From contig OY282559.1 of NCBI GenBank assembly GCA_958295665.1, forward strand, positions 245,826,764-245,890,763: a stretch of DNA of 64,000 bases. The letters run 5' to 3'. Made by a program: the position numbers and the translations under genes. Numbering within the stretch: the first letter of the stretch is position 1; each line of letters opens with the position of its first letter. Shown piece after piece: positions 1 to 11,299 of this stretch. The notes below the pieces were generated by a model that saw only the letters and a list, made by a program, of their open reading frames with translations, had not been told where the DNA came from and did not search any database. The stretch is from Tipula vernalis (Eukaryota; Arthropoda; Insecta; Diptera; Tipulidae).

Positions 1-956
1 AAACTTTCAAAATGACACCATTTTATTCCGGTATCTTTTACAGTTCCCTTGGGTAAATTTTTTCAATTTTGAAATACGCTCATTAAATAATTTTAATTGA
101 TTTCATAAATTAAAATGGTTTTGTTTTGTATTTACGAACAAGTTTGAGAGGGTGGGTTTAAGCTTTATATTTTGGAGTTATAGTAAAAAAACGACAAAGC
201 GCTTTAGCTCCCTTTACAAGAACAAAACATAAAAGCTGTAACATGTTTCGATCTTACCAAAGTAAATTAAATCACAATATTTTGATTTTAAGTGGACTAA
301 ATACGAAAAATTGATATCGCGAACTCGGATAACACTAAATAAAACACGTATTATTCTAAACAAAAAATTCGGTGTGTTGGTCCAATGTTTGATCCAAATT
401 TCAAAGCCAGTGGTGTTTGATATATGGAAATAAACTAGATAAAAATACCAAATTTATTTACGCGCAAACACGACTAAATATTTGGTGATAAAAATATTTC
501 GTAATAAAGCGAGGATAGGTTTGCCCATATTTACGGAAAAACCGAAAAATGGAGAAATTTTATTGTTTATGAATACCATATGAAGAACGGTAGAATCTAT
601 CGGCCATGTTGTTGTTATGTATTACATATTTTTACCATTTAATAATCCAATTTCATAATATAAGATAAATTACGGATTTTCCGAAGAATTAACCGTCGAT
701 TGGATAATTTTTTTTAGATAAGTTTTAGATGTTAACTAACATGAAAAAAAAAAAATTGGTGAAGGACGGTGCTTAATACATTTGTGACAATGGGAGGAAA
801 ATCAAAACAGAAAATTTACATCTGGAAGGTAATTATTTAAACATAGTTTTCGGGCCCTTTGAGACAGTAACCTAAGTTCCCAATTTAAAATCAGAATTCG
901 AGTGTAAATGGAAATTTAATACCGGTTTGTTCTTGGTTCTTTGCAATCCCTTTCAG
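1..956. other. AT-rich non-coding stretch, probable intron or intergenic
   Basis: No open frame with protein-like composition is seen. A donor-like site (GGAAG|GTAATT) lies near 829, but no convincing acceptor precedes it in a frame compatible with the candidate exon at 957. If that exon is real, this stretch is its upstream intron. Confidence 0.4.
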
Positions 957-1174
957 TTAAAGCAAAACGGGCTCTCTCATTCAATTCCGGCCCACATAAT
1001 CATATAATGAAAAAAATTAATCAAGCTTTCTATCCTAATTCGATTCTAACTCGGTCAGGTAGCAATAAATGGATTCATGAATTGCGTATACCACCCAGTA
1101 GACCGCGTTATCTTAAAAAATCAAAATCAGAAATTGCAATTCATACGAACATGAAACAGCGTAGATATAAATAA
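957..1174 (+). CDS. Candidate 3' terminal exon of a gene entering from the left
   Basis: A pyrimidine-rich acceptor (TTTGCAATCCCTTTCAG) ends at 956. After it, one frame stays open for 71 codons and stops with TAA at 1172-1174. The reading frame needs a preceding exon ending in phase 1 (one base G would make GTT). The peptide is basic and of mixed composition, unlike chance ORFs nearby (for example LRIPPSRPRYLKKSK near its middle). An AATAAA lies about 15 bases after the stop, in an AT-rich 3' flank. I do not recognise the protein and saw no domain. A chance ORF behind a chance acceptor remains possible. Confidence 0.35.
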
Positions 1175-1177
1175 TAA

Positions 1178-4030
1178 ATAATATCAAATCAAATAAATAT
1201 TAATTAAAATATCAATCAACCCTAATTACGATTTCATTCAAATTCATTCTGTTTACAAACTGACATTAAAAATAAACCAAATTACACAACTATTTATAGA
1301 AAAAGTGAATTTTTGCAAAATATTGATCGATCGATCAATCAATTCGTATACGCATTGTTTCATTGCAAAAATGTGTGGTTGCCGTCTTTCATGATTCCTT
1401 TCATTTATATATTCAGCTAGATATCATAACGCCACATCATCGATCAATTACACACAATTATGAATTGTAACAATTACTTGTTGTTGTTGGGGTGTTTTGT
1501 ACGGACTCTCTATTATTCTAATCGGCAAAATGTACTTTGATCAAAATTTCAATAGAGATTTGATTTTATTGTTATGTGCGTGCTTGATGTATTGTTTGTG
1601 TCCATCTTAATTTTTTTTTTTTTTTATTATATTTAGTAGGGATTAGTGCTGTTGTTGTTGTTATTATTATTATTATAGAGACGAAATCAATCAAATATTT
1701 GTAAGGTATAGAGGTCTAACATTTATCTATTTGTGTTAAATGTGTATAGAATAAAATAGAAACGCGTGCCAATAGAAATTGTTAGACTATGCCAAGACAC
1801 CTGGAAATTTGTTGGGTTCGTTAGTTTTTGTCGATTGATTGTGTGTCTGTTTTGATGGGCTTCTGGGTTTTCCTTCTATTGTTTGTATATATTTGATTGT
1901 GTATAATTGACCATGATGGATTTGATTTAAAGGTTTATTATATTGTTAAAAAAAAAAGATTTGTTATTTATATGATCGTTATACATATATTTGTTCGGAC
2001 ATATTTTATTGGCGTTTATGAAAATTGTGTTTTTTAGCCTCAATCTGCTACACAATCAAATATTTTCACTCTATATTAGGCGGTACTCATTGAGATAGGT
2101 ATTTTCAGTATTGTTTGATAAAGTACAGTTAAAAAGGAGGTTACACATCAACAGCCAGGTGTAAAATACGTATTTTCTAAGAAATACAAAAGCACATTGC
2201 ATACACAAATGTAGTTCAAGTTTTAAGAAAATACCTCCACAAATTTTATCTTATCCGCTCTATAACAAACATTTTGTTTTGACGTTCGTGCGTTGATATC
2301 GTGGGCACATATTAATTTACAATTAAAAAACAAACCCAACGCGAGATAATACCGCACACATCAAAATATGACTAAAAAATATTAAAGATTATAGAAGATT
2401 ATGAAGATCTTCTTCGTGATCCGTAAATATTGTTGAACTTGATTTGTATAATTTATATGTACATATATGCGAGAAGAACACACGCGCACAAAAATGAGAT
2501 AATGTAATTATGTCTGAATATATGGAGACATTAAGCGTACTTTTTTGTATATAGGGCATTCCACAGAATATTATCATAACACAAATAATACGTCATTTCG
2601 CAGTTCAACTGACCTTTCAAGTTGATAAACAAAATAATTGTTGAGTAATTTCCATAGTTGGTATATCCGGGATTATTATAATTTTGGGATGCAGTTGATG
2701 CAGTCATTATGGCGATTTCATTTTGTGTAAGTTAACATAAAAAAAACTCTATGTGAAGCGCGTTTTACAGGTGTTGTTGTTCATTAAAAAATATGATATT
2801 AAACATAACACAAAAAAAAAAAAAAAGTTGTGAAAATTTCATTGAGCATAAAGCTGTTAATATTTTCATGACATTTCGCTTAAATTCAAAACCCAAATAG
2901 TAAAAAAAAGTTTTGTGATAATTGTGTTAAACAAAATAACAAATTTTTATTAATTATGAGACAATTTTAAAGTAATTAGTTCAACCTAACATCGCGAGCC
3001 GGAAATTAGAGTATTATTTGAGGTGTAGTTTGATAATGACTAGTAGAATTAGGAGAAATGGGGTTTCTCAAAATTCCGGAAAATTCCAAAATTCCATCGT
3101 CCGAAATTAAACTCAACATATTTAAGATTGTATGGGACAATCATCTTATCACCTCACCGATACACGAAAAAACGAGAGAGCTCTAAAGAATTGGGTCACA
3201 TGCACATAGTAAAACTCCACTTTATAAGAAATTAATGAAATATGACGAAATGAGCAAAATAAACTCCATTTTGAAAAGCATTCGAGCATATTTATATTGT
3301 TGTAGTATTTAAATAAAATAAAATTAGATAAGAATCGCAGAAACGATTCAACAAAAATCCAAAATTCTTAGTAGTATCTAGCAACAAATATAGACTTTAC
3401 CCCATGCACATTAAGTCGAACGGCTGTAACAGTTTTCGGTTTATGGAGCCGAAACTGTTAACAGAAATATCTGTCAAGGGATTTTAGGGTGGTCATTTTA
3501 GCCGACTAAACTCAGGGAAATGGGGTGGGGGATTTCCTAAAACCTTGACAGACCTTGCTAGACCACATGATTTATAAGGAGAGAAGCAACGATCAACTTA
3601 CCCTAATATTTGAAGCGGGACTTCCATCCCCATTCTCGCTCTATATTTCCTCAAATTTATCTCATCCTGAAATTAATTGTAAATCACTATTCTGAAAATA
3701 CCGGATTCTTTTTTTTTTTTTTTTTTAACAAAATTACAATTTATTTTGAATCTAATTCATCGATCTCTAACCATTCAAAAGAACAAACTATTGTTACAAA
3801 AAGAAATTTAACTAAAACTAACAAAAAAATTCTTGGTACCAAATAGCTACATCTACCTACACCGTAATAGTATCAAATAAAGTAATTATATAAAAATAAG
3901 GAAAATTATAAATAATATCTTAATAAATAAATAAAGGACCAAAAAAAACTCATCTGTTTGGTCGTAACCTGATGTTGAGTGAAGACCTCTGTTGATTGAT
4001 GAATTATTTGTACATCCAATATTGTCTTTG
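1178..4030. other. Intergenic AT-rich DNA without recognised genes
   Basis: This stretch holds homopolymer runs, short TTG/TTA and GATC microsatellites (1325-1340, 1650-1675) and a small stem-loop near 3429-3464 (arms TAACAGTTTTCGG / CCGAAACTGTTAA). The small ORFs here are interrupted by homopolymers and show no family motif. Confidence 0.5.
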
Positions 4031-4039
4031 ATTTTTTTT

Positions 4040-4640
4040 TTGTTTAGGTATTATACCATCAATACCATGCCGTATTAATTTTGAATTGTTTTTTTTTTAT
4101 TAATGAAAAGGCATATGGTACCTATACATTATTATTTTTAATTCATATTCAATTGTTATTTTTCTTACAGTTTTCGTTATTATTATCACTTATTTGATGA
4201 ATTAATTTCACAGTTTAAATTGTCCTTTATTTGTTTAGCACACACCTTAATACCATGCAATATTAGATGATAATTGTTTTATTTTATTTATTTTTATTTT
4301 TTTTTATTATGAAAGAGGCATGGACCGGTACATTACATAATTATAACAAGAGTTTGATTATTATTATCAATCATTTCATAAGTTGATGTTAGAATTTAAT
4401 CAATTTATTATCTTAGCACTAAACTTAAAAAAAAAAAAACAATCGGTTTCCCGCTTTGGGTTTCCGTTATATAATCCTCAGTTGGAATGTTCTTGTAACA
4501 CTCGGTAAAATAATGTTAAACTGATCTCATCACTGACTCATTTACAAAAAAAAATAAAACCAAATCAGTTTTCCGCTTTAACGGTTTGTTATTTTACAAC
4601 CATTTGGAATGTTCTACTGATTTGAATGTACCAGACTTGC
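4040..4640. repeat. Degenerate direct repeats
   Basis: Two kinds of diverged direct repeat are visible. The word AATACCATGC followed by a T-run and GGCAT(A)TGG-type sequence occurs at about 4,058-4,130 and again at about 4,250-4,335. A second unit with CCGCTTT and TTGGAATGTTCT occurs at about 4,441-4,493 and 4,563-4,615, 122 bases apart. They look like eroded tandem duplications, possibly from an old transposon; no coding content. Confidence 0.5.
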
Positions 4641-4801
4641 GCACTGATCTTAATTGGGTTGTTACCTGAATAACGTTTATAATTTTTCTTTTAAAAACTT
4701 ATAGTATATATATTTACACGACAAACTTATAAAAAAAAAAATTCGGATTTTTTCACTCAGTTCAGAACACATGTATTTATCCTGATCAAAGTTTCAGTGA
4801 C

Positions 4802-4955
4802 CAGGGCCTGAATTCCGGTTCGGTGACAAATGATAATGAGAAATGACTTGATTTTTTATTTCAACTAGTCGGTTGCATTTTTATTTAGAGTAGGCGAAAT
4901 AAAACATAAAGTCATTTCTCATTCTCATTTGTCATTGATCCGGAATTTGGGCCCA
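4802..4955. mobile_element. Foldback/MITE-like inverted repeat, about 155 bp
   Basis: Two arms of about 48 bases (4802-4849 and 4908-4955) are inverted copies of each other with a few mismatches. They share GAATTCCGG/CCGGAATT and the words TGACAAATGA and GAGAAATGACTT. The spacer is about 58 bases. There is no ORF. I could not recognise a clean target-site duplication, so the outer ends are approximate. Confidence 0.6.
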
Positions 4956-5424
4956 GGTTCATCAAAATGAACTTTTGTTCACAACAACAATATTTTCTAG
5001 AAATATTTCTTTACCACATTTCTTATATTTCACTTCCGCGGGTAAACTCTCTTCAAAATCGCAATCGAATTGCGTTTTGTAACAATTTAAAAAAATGAGA
5101 GAAAAAAAAATGACAACCAAAAGCTTCTCGAACCGGCTTATTTTGGTGCAAACTTTTTAAATTGATTTTCAATTTACGATATAATTGGTATTCAAACATT
5201 GAAGAGTTCAATACCCTTATCTGGTTACTTCTCGACTGCCAAAAAAAAAATAAAAAAAAAAATACAAAACTCTTGCATTTAACAAAATGTTATCGTCCCC
5301 CTTCAAAAAAAAAACAAATAAAAAAAAATTGTACAATTCACAATAGATTTAAATTATAACTTATGGCAATATTTTTCCAATTCTCCAAATTAACACCCTC
5401 AGTGACGATTCATCGTTACAGATC
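4956..5424. other. Gap between the foldback and gypsy pol; possible gypsy 3' LTR remnant
   Basis: On the minus strand this lies just downstream of the gypsy pol stop, where a polypurine tract and 3' LTR are expected. A TGTAACGATG motif near 5,425-5,416 (minus) could be an LTR start, but no matching second LTR exists in the window. The rest is A-rich and holds no recognised gene. Confidence 0.3.
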
Positions 5425-5504
5425 GTGGGGACGACTCACACCCGAGATGAGTTTCAAAGCCAGGCGTATGTTAAGAACTCTATTATAAGAATATTTGTTT
5501 ATAT

Positions 5505-5951
5505 CTATACCCTAATATCCTTTAAGTGGTAAACTCCAATGTTCTTGCTAGTTGTGTCTGATATCTCCACTGCAGCATTGCCGATTTTTCTCCGTATGAT
5601 TCCTTCCACAAATTTTGGGGCTAGTTTAGCGGAAAATTTTTCTTTTGCATCACTTTGTACAAAATTTTTAACATACACTTTTTGCCCAATTAAGAATTCT
5701 CGGTTTCTGCTCCATAAATTATACTATATTGTTGTGCATATCATCGCGGTACATTCCTGCTTCAGATGAGAAATTACTAACTGCTGACACAGGCTAAGTT
5801 TAGTTGGTTTTAAGTTAACAGCCACTTCCATATTACCCAAAAGACTTAATTCTTGAAGGAGTTTATAGTCACTTCCGTGTTGTATTTGGTGTTGTCCAAA
5901 AATAAGATAGTGCGGAGAAAATTGGGTTGGCGAGTGAACGACGTTCCGCAA
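5505..5951 (-). pseudogene. Gypsy integrase C-terminal part
   Basis: After a frameshift near 5,955-5,975 the homology resumes with SPTQFSPHYLIFGQH, the usual segment after the DDE core. It shifts frame again near 5,740 and continues with GQKVYVKNF and KLAPKFVEGIIRRKIG, an SH3-like integrase tail, to a TAG stop at 5,507-5,505. This stop most likely marks the end of pol. No envelope gene is seen after it. Confidence 0.75.
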
Positions 5952-5975
5952 AGCCGCGGCTATTTCAGCTATATG

Positions 5976-7384
5976 TTAATCCCAAGTATGATGATCATCT
6001 TTGACATAGGAACGGATGGATGCCAATATAGACCGATTTTCCCTTTCTGACGCATTACATTGAGGGGAGTATTTTGGCGTGAAAATGTGGGTAATACCAT
6101 ACTTATCAAGGCAACGTTTTAGACAGGTTGAGGTAAATTGTGTAGCGTTATCTGTGACGATCGACTCAGGTACGGAAAAAGTTAAAAATACATCTTGTTC
6201 CAAAAAATCACAGACGGATGAAGCTATTGCACTTCTAAGTAGTTTAAGAAATATATATTTCGTGTATAGATCTAAGACAACCAAAAGATACGAATTACCA
6301 TTCTTCGATCTAGGGTATAGGCCCAGAAAGTCCATGTATAATTTTTGCATGGGTCGAAGTACCGGGATTTGTTTACCCATAGATGGCTGCAGACATGTAT
6401 TTGTAGCTTTAACTGTTTTGCAGGTATGGCATTTATTAATGTAACTCCGAACATCAGCTGCCATGGTAGGCCAGAAATAATACCGCTGAAGACGTTCTAA
6501 CGTCTTGGCAATACCTAGATGGGCTGACATTGGTGGATCATGGGGTTGTTTAATGAGGCCATTTGATAAGCTAATAGGGATATATAATTTCCATGTTGGC
6601 AGATCACTAAAACTAGGTTGAATTCGGGAGGGGTAAATGTAAATTTTACCATTCTCCGCTCGCATGTTTAAATAGTTGGATGGTAATTTTTGAATTTCAT
6701 CGTACAACTTTAAATAATCTTCACACTGGAATTCAGGAGAATCTAAATCAATATGCAAAATATCACTATTGCGATTGTCGTTGATTAACGCTTCCATGTA
6801 CGCTCGAGATAGTGCGTCTGGCACTACATTTTGCGTTCCTTTTCGATGCTCAATTTTAAAATGGAAACCTTGAAGTTTCAAGCTCCATCTAGCGAGCCTT
6901 CCGGATAGGTCCTTTTGCCCCATTAGCCATTTAAGACTAGCGTGGTCGCTAATGATGGTGAACGAACACACCTCGATATATGCCCGAAACTTTTTAACGC
7001 TTAACACAGCAACTAAGCACTCGAGCTCAGTGATCGTGTAGTTGCGTTGCGCTGCGTTAAGTTTTTGGGACATATAAGCGATGGGGTGTTCGCCCCCATC
7101 CTCATCTTTCTGAAAAAGTACTCCACCCACTCCGGTAGAGCTCGCATCACACTGAATATAAAAACGTTGTGCAAAGTTTGGGTGCACCAAAACTGGTGCT
7201 AATGACAACGCTTGTTCTAATCGTATAAAGGCTTGTTCGGCTGCATTATTCCACAGAAATTTCTGCTTTTTCTTCAACAAGTCGGTCAGTGGAGAGGCAA
7301 TTGAAGCATACGATGATATAAATCGCCTATACCACCCCGTAATTCCTAAAAAGCGACGTAATTTTTTTATTGTGTTGGGTGTCG
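5976..7384 (-). pseudogene. Gypsy RNase H plus integrase core
   Basis: One frame stays open from about 7,384 to 5,976. It starts in the RT connection (IKKLRRFLGITGWYRRF), then RNase H (YIQCDASSTGVGGVLF; YTITELECL; IISDHASLKWLM), the H2C2 zinc finger (HLGIAKTLERL ... CHTC) and the integrase core. The three catalytic acids are visible: D in YMDFLG, D in VTDNATQF and E in NASERENRSI. The frame ends in the core, and a frameshift leads to the next piece. Unbroken for over 430 codons, this is the best preserved part of the element. Confidence 0.9.
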
Positions 7385-8040
7385 GAAAATTTACAATGGC
7401 TTTGATTTTTCTTGGTCAACTCTCAAGCAACCATCCCCAACGATATAGCCCAGAGAGCGAATTTCCTTTAGAAGGAACTTGCTCTTTTCGAGATTTATGG
7501 TCTAACCTGACTTTTCCAATAGTGACGCGACTTTCTCCAGTAATTCGATATGCTCATCGAAACTGCCTGAAGTAACGAGCAAATCGTCAAGGTAAACAAA
7601 TACTTGTTCGTGGAGCTGATGAGGTATTACCCTATGGGCACATAGACGGCACATGGTCTGTGGAGCGTTGCAGAGCCCAAACGGCATGACCGTAAACTGA
7701 TACAGCGAATGACCTGCCACTGTAAACGCCATCAAACTACGTGACTCCTGATCCAGCGGAACCTGCCAAAATGCATCTTTCAGGTCGATGCTTGAAATAT
7801 ATTTGGTGTGTTCCAACCGGCTCAGGGGCCCGTCGATGATGGGTAACGGGTAGGCATCTTTTATCATCACCTGTTCAGTTTACGGGCATCCAAGCACAAT
7901 CGAACTTTACCGTTGGGCTTCCGCACGCACGTTACTGGGGAACTCCACGAACTCTCTGATTCCTCTATTACACCGAGCGAGAGCATCCTGTCCAGTTCCC
8001 GGTTCAAGTAGGCCTGCTTAGCTGGAGAAATGGGGCGTTA
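7385..8040 (-). pseudogene. Gypsy reverse transcriptase, frame-broken
   Basis: RT copies the element RNA into DNA. Reading from about 8,037 downward the peptide begins RPISPAKQAYLNREL and contains RKPNGKVRLCLDARKLN; a frameshift follows near 7,870. The next frame (7,870-7,502) contains KDAYPLP, the MPFGLCNAP motif and the catalytic YLDD (in VFVYLDDLL). Another break near 7,385-7,500 separates it from the thumb/RNase H frame. The N-terminus is missing at the 8,044 edge. Confidence 0.88.
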
Positions 8041-8044
8041 CACG

Positions 8045-9828
8045 GCATTCCAAACCGTTAAAACCAATTTTTGATACAATTATTTCATTTGCTATATTCA
8101 ACTAATTACTAACTAAATGTTCCAACATTATGGTATGTTTTATAAATTCGAACTATTTTTTGTAATAATTTTGATATGGCTAATTAAACAACTGTATCAA
8201 AAGCTAGATTTGATTAGGCTAAACAGATAAAGTTTGCTAGAAGTTTGCTATTTTCAAAACTAAGCCATGTAGCTTTCGAGATTAGGAAGTTAACTAGGAA
8301 TAAATATTGTTCCGTTACAGTATGTTTAATTTATACCGCGGGGAGCGTTAATTGTTTTTTCATAAACTCTTTATTGCTTTACCTTTTAGTGGCCGCTGCT
8401 TCAGAGAGATTGTAATAATTTCACAGAAGGAGAACCAATAATAATCTAATCATAATAAAAAGTATCTTGTAACGATGGTTTTTTTGCACTGCAATATAAT
8501 TGAGGGTTAAGAAATTAAAATTTCTGTCCTCGGTTGAATTTAATTTCTAATAATTGTCTTTGAATTAATAACAGGTTGAGTAAACAGGTTTGTAAAAAGT
8601 TGGGGAATAGGAAGAGCTGTTGTTGCTCGAAATTATGGGGAAGAGATAGAAAGACAAAATGATAACACAAATTTAGGCTGTTTGATCAATTCTTCTGAGT
8701 ACATCTGATTAGTAAATCTTAATTAAAAAAACAAAAAAAAACGAAAAAGCCTCTTGACAAATTATTAGTTATTATTAATAAGTTGTTAACTCACAGTGTA
8801 TTAAGAGATAATTAAATTTAATTAATTTTTTTAAACTATAATACTATATGTTAAAGTTAAGTTGCCTCGTGAAATGATAGAACATTCATAAAGTTATTCA
8901 CCGGAATGCTATTAAGGTTCCATAGTAAAAACAGTCCTTTGTCGTTCAGGACCATCCTTGAATGTTTTTGAAAATTTAGATCTATTTTTAGTTTTGTATA
9001 TTTTGATTGAAAATATTATTGGAGTCACCAGCAATTGGTTCGATTTGTTTCGCAAGTATTGACTTTTAGATGAACTAAACGACAATTATTGGAGATGAGA
9101 AAACCATAAAATCACAATAAATATACGAATTGATATTTATTTCTCATAATAGACATTAAAACTAATTTCGCAACTTTCACTTAATTTGGCCGCATATTCT
9201 AGAGAAAAGTTTTTCGAAATGCTTTTGAGAACGCAAACAATCCGCTGTGCGGTTCTCATTCCTTTTTCTCTAAGCTTTGTCTTTATTAGATCCCAGTTTT
9301 CGATGTGCCGCTCTGTCAACAAAGTCGAATGTCGAATTATCCAAGCATTCATTGAGTTGTGTTCATTGTCATTTCAACACGTAGTTTATGTTTTGTTTGT
9401 CGTAGGTTTATTGTTGGATTTTTCTCGTCCTTCTCGGAAGTGACTCTATCTTAACCTCTTTCAAGTAAGTCATCCTTTTGGAATGGGTAACGAAGAACAA
9501 TACTTCAAAACGTGTATAAAAATACACGGAACTCATTTTAAAATGGTTTTTTACCAACTACTCAAACGCACAAACTGGACTAAAGGAAGAAGTTAACGTG
9601 AAAAAAAACGCTAGAAAGGATAAGTTGAAATACATTCTTGTTGAACATGGTGTAATATTTAATTTTATTCTTTATCCCTTTGCCTCAGGCAAAATATCTG
9701 TTGCACTTTTTTCGGGGTTTAGATGTATTTTAGGTATACTTTGAGAAAAGAAAATCATATTTTCAAGTTTTCGATTTTCAGGAATCGTAGTTTTAGAATT
9801 AACTTCCGTACATACCTAATTGTTTACA
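8045..9828. other. AT-rich spacer without recognised genes
   Basis: No family motif, TIR or long frame is recognised, except the short minus-strand ORF at 9,137-9,352 listed separately. Confidence 0.5.
9137..9352 (-). CDS. Short hypothetical ORF (71 aa)
   Basis: ATG-initiated, mixed amino-acid composition (for example ENWDLIKTKLREKGMRTAQR), stop TAA. It lacks the Phe/Ile/Lys/Asn bias of chance ORFs here, but has no motif I recognise, no splice partner and no neighbouring gene. It could be an isolated exon, a transposon scrap or chance. Confidence 0.2.
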   Translation of the reverse strand: MNAWIIRHSTLLTERHIENWDLIKTKLREKGMRTAQRIVCVLKSISKNFSLEYAAKLSESCEISFNVYYEK

Positions 9829-9842
9829 AAGGGAGCGCCCCG

Positions 9843-9985
9843 AAATCTTGCATTACAAAATCATGCAAGTACAAAATCTTGCATTTAATAAAAATCTTGC
9901 ATTACAAAATCTTGCAAATCCAAAATCTTGCAAATCCAAAATCTTGCAAATCCAAAATCTTGCTTTACAAAATCTTGCAGTTTTA
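9843..9985. repeat. Left array of AATCTTGCA words
   Basis: About nine copies of AATCTTGCW, several with a CAAATCCAA or TTACAA spacer, giving a 12-20 base irregular period. The copies are imperfect in spacing and have no unique spacers. Confidence 0.75.
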
Positions 9986-10199
9986 ATTATTAATTTCAAC
10001 ATAATCTTGCTTTTCCTAAAAGTTTATAAATTCTCAATTATAAATTTAAATACACACTTAAGTGATTTTCGAGTATTTATTTATTTTAATTTCATCAATT
10101 AAAAACACATACATGGCTATTAAAAATAAAATAAAATTATAAATTAATAGGCAACATTAAAAATAAAGAAACATAACATAAAATAAATTATATGGCAAT

Positions 10200-10436
10200 T
10201 TAAAAAAGTATCATGTTGTGCACGATTCTCTTTAAAAAATCAGTCTTACAGATTTTTTCCCTTTTTTTAAGAATCCGTTTAATTTTTTTATTTTTAATTA
10301 TTGTTTTTCTTTTCTTTGGAAGGCGTTCTCCGGATTTCACTTTTTCGATTTGAGCTTTTGCTACAATAAGTTCATCTGACAACTTTTTTATAATCTTATA
10401 AACTCCAGCTTCTTGTACGTGTAGCTTTTGACCCAC
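10200..10436 (-). CDS. Lys-rich ORF inside the foldback core
   Basis: A 78-codon frame (non-ATG at its left limit) with a plausible coiled-coil or helical segment (IIKKLSDELIVAKAQIEKVK) and a very basic second half. It could be a remnant exon of the element or captured sequence, or chance in A-rich DNA. No family recognised. Confidence 0.25.
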   Translation of the reverse strand: MGQKLHVQEAGVYKIIKKLSDELIVAKAQIEKVKSGERLPKKRKTIIKNKKIKRILKKREKICKTDFLKRIVHNMILF

Positions 10437-10521
10437 TTTTGTTTTTATATATGTTTATGAGGTGGAAAATGCAACTTTGATTAGATTAAATTATATTCAT
10501 ATCATAACACAGTGTAGTTTT

Positions 10522-10609
10522 AAATCTTGCATATAAGAATTTCCCGTACATTTATAGAATCGCGCGCGCGATTCTATAAATGTACGGGAAATTCTTATAT
10601 GCAAGATTT
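10522..10609. repeat. Perfect 88-bp palindrome
   Basis: Arms of 39 bases (10,522-10,560 and 10,571-10,609) are exact reverse complements around a (CG)5 centre at 10,561-10,570, which is itself palindromic, so all 88 bases pair. Each arm ends in the AATCTTGC word of the surrounding arrays. Confidence 0.95.
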
Positions 10610-10765
10610 TTGGTGCAAGATTATGTAATGCAAGATTTTGTAATGCAAGATTATGTAATGCAAGATTTTGTACTTGCATGATTTTGTAATGCAAGATTTT
10701 ATAATGCAAGATTTTGTAATGTAAGATTTTGTATTGCAAGATTATATATTGCAAGATTATGGGGC
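10610..10765. repeat. Right array of TGCAAGATT words (inverted copy)
   Basis: About ten copies of TGCAAGATT, mostly spaced as TGCAAGATTTTGTAA. This is the reverse complement of the array at 9,843-9,985 and forms the second arm of the foldback. Confidence 0.8.
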
Positions 10766-10921
10766 TAACCCGTTTACAAATTTTCAAAAGACTTACTTAA
10801 TATACTTTATTAAGTAGTAGAATTATAATTTTTCAAATTTAAATAATAAAAAAATTAGACAAAATTATTTTCTTGCCGTACAATTAAATTATAAACCAAA
10901 TATAAACTTTATTTAATTTTG

Positions 10922-11013
10922 TCCCGGGTCCTGCCCGGGATTTCCCGGGAACGAAATCCCGGGAAATTGATCGATTTTATAATCCCGATTCCCGGGAATT
11001 TTGGTTAAAATCC
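10922..11013. repeat. CCCGGG-rich subterminal repeats
   Basis: CCCGGG or near copies occur about seven times within 95 bases, partly as inverted pairs (GATTTCCCGGGAA / AAATCCCGGGAAA). This GC burst next to transposase fragments suggests transposase-binding subterminal repeats. Confidence 0.55.
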
Positions 11014-11299
11014 CGGTATTTACGAAAACTCTCTTTTCACGCAATTTCGATTTTTGATGTATAAAATAAAAACAATTGAATACATTTACACGCATTAATT
11101 TTTGTTTATTTATTAAAATTCGCTATAAAGATGTGTTAATGTTCGATTCTTGACGGCACATGGTTCGATAAGTTTTTGAAAGTTTTTGACAATTTGTGTA
11201 ATTAGCTACATTTTGTATAATTGTACTTGTTTATCTTATTAATTTTGTAAGTCGTATGATTGCTTTTTTGCATAGGTAGTGTTTGCTAAATAGTGTACT

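Larger units (their letters stand above)
5425..8044 (-). mobile_element. Ty3/gypsy retrotransposon remnant (pol only)
   Basis: The minus strand reads in order: reverse transcriptase, RNase H, integrase zinc-binding domain, DDE core and integrase C-terminus, which is the gypsy order. Gag and protease are missing; homology stops abruptly near 8,044. At least three frame breaks separate the pieces, so this is a dead, 5'-truncated copy. It sits in otherwise gene-poor DNA. Confidence 0.9.
9829..10780. mobile_element. Foldback-type element with inverted short-word arrays
   Basis: An array of AATCTTGCA/TTACAAAATC words on the left (about 9,843-9,985) faces the same words in reverse complement on the right (about 10,597-10,765). 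The outer ends also mirror each other imperfectly (GGGAGCGCCCCGAAATCTTGC-type on the left, GGGGCTAACCC on the right). This layout, short tandem repeats in long inverted arms round an AT-rich core, is that of Foldback-like DNA elements. Ends and target duplication are not resolved. Confidence 0.6.

Noticed and set aside
9843..10765. CRISPR-like spaced short repeats
   Set aside because: The repeats are 9-12 bases with no unique spacers, in inverted arrays, in an insect nuclear genome. This is a foldback element.
10497..10787. 96-aa minus-strand ORF over the TGCAAGATT array
   Set aside because: It is a repetitive translation of the array (HYKILHYKI...), not a gene.
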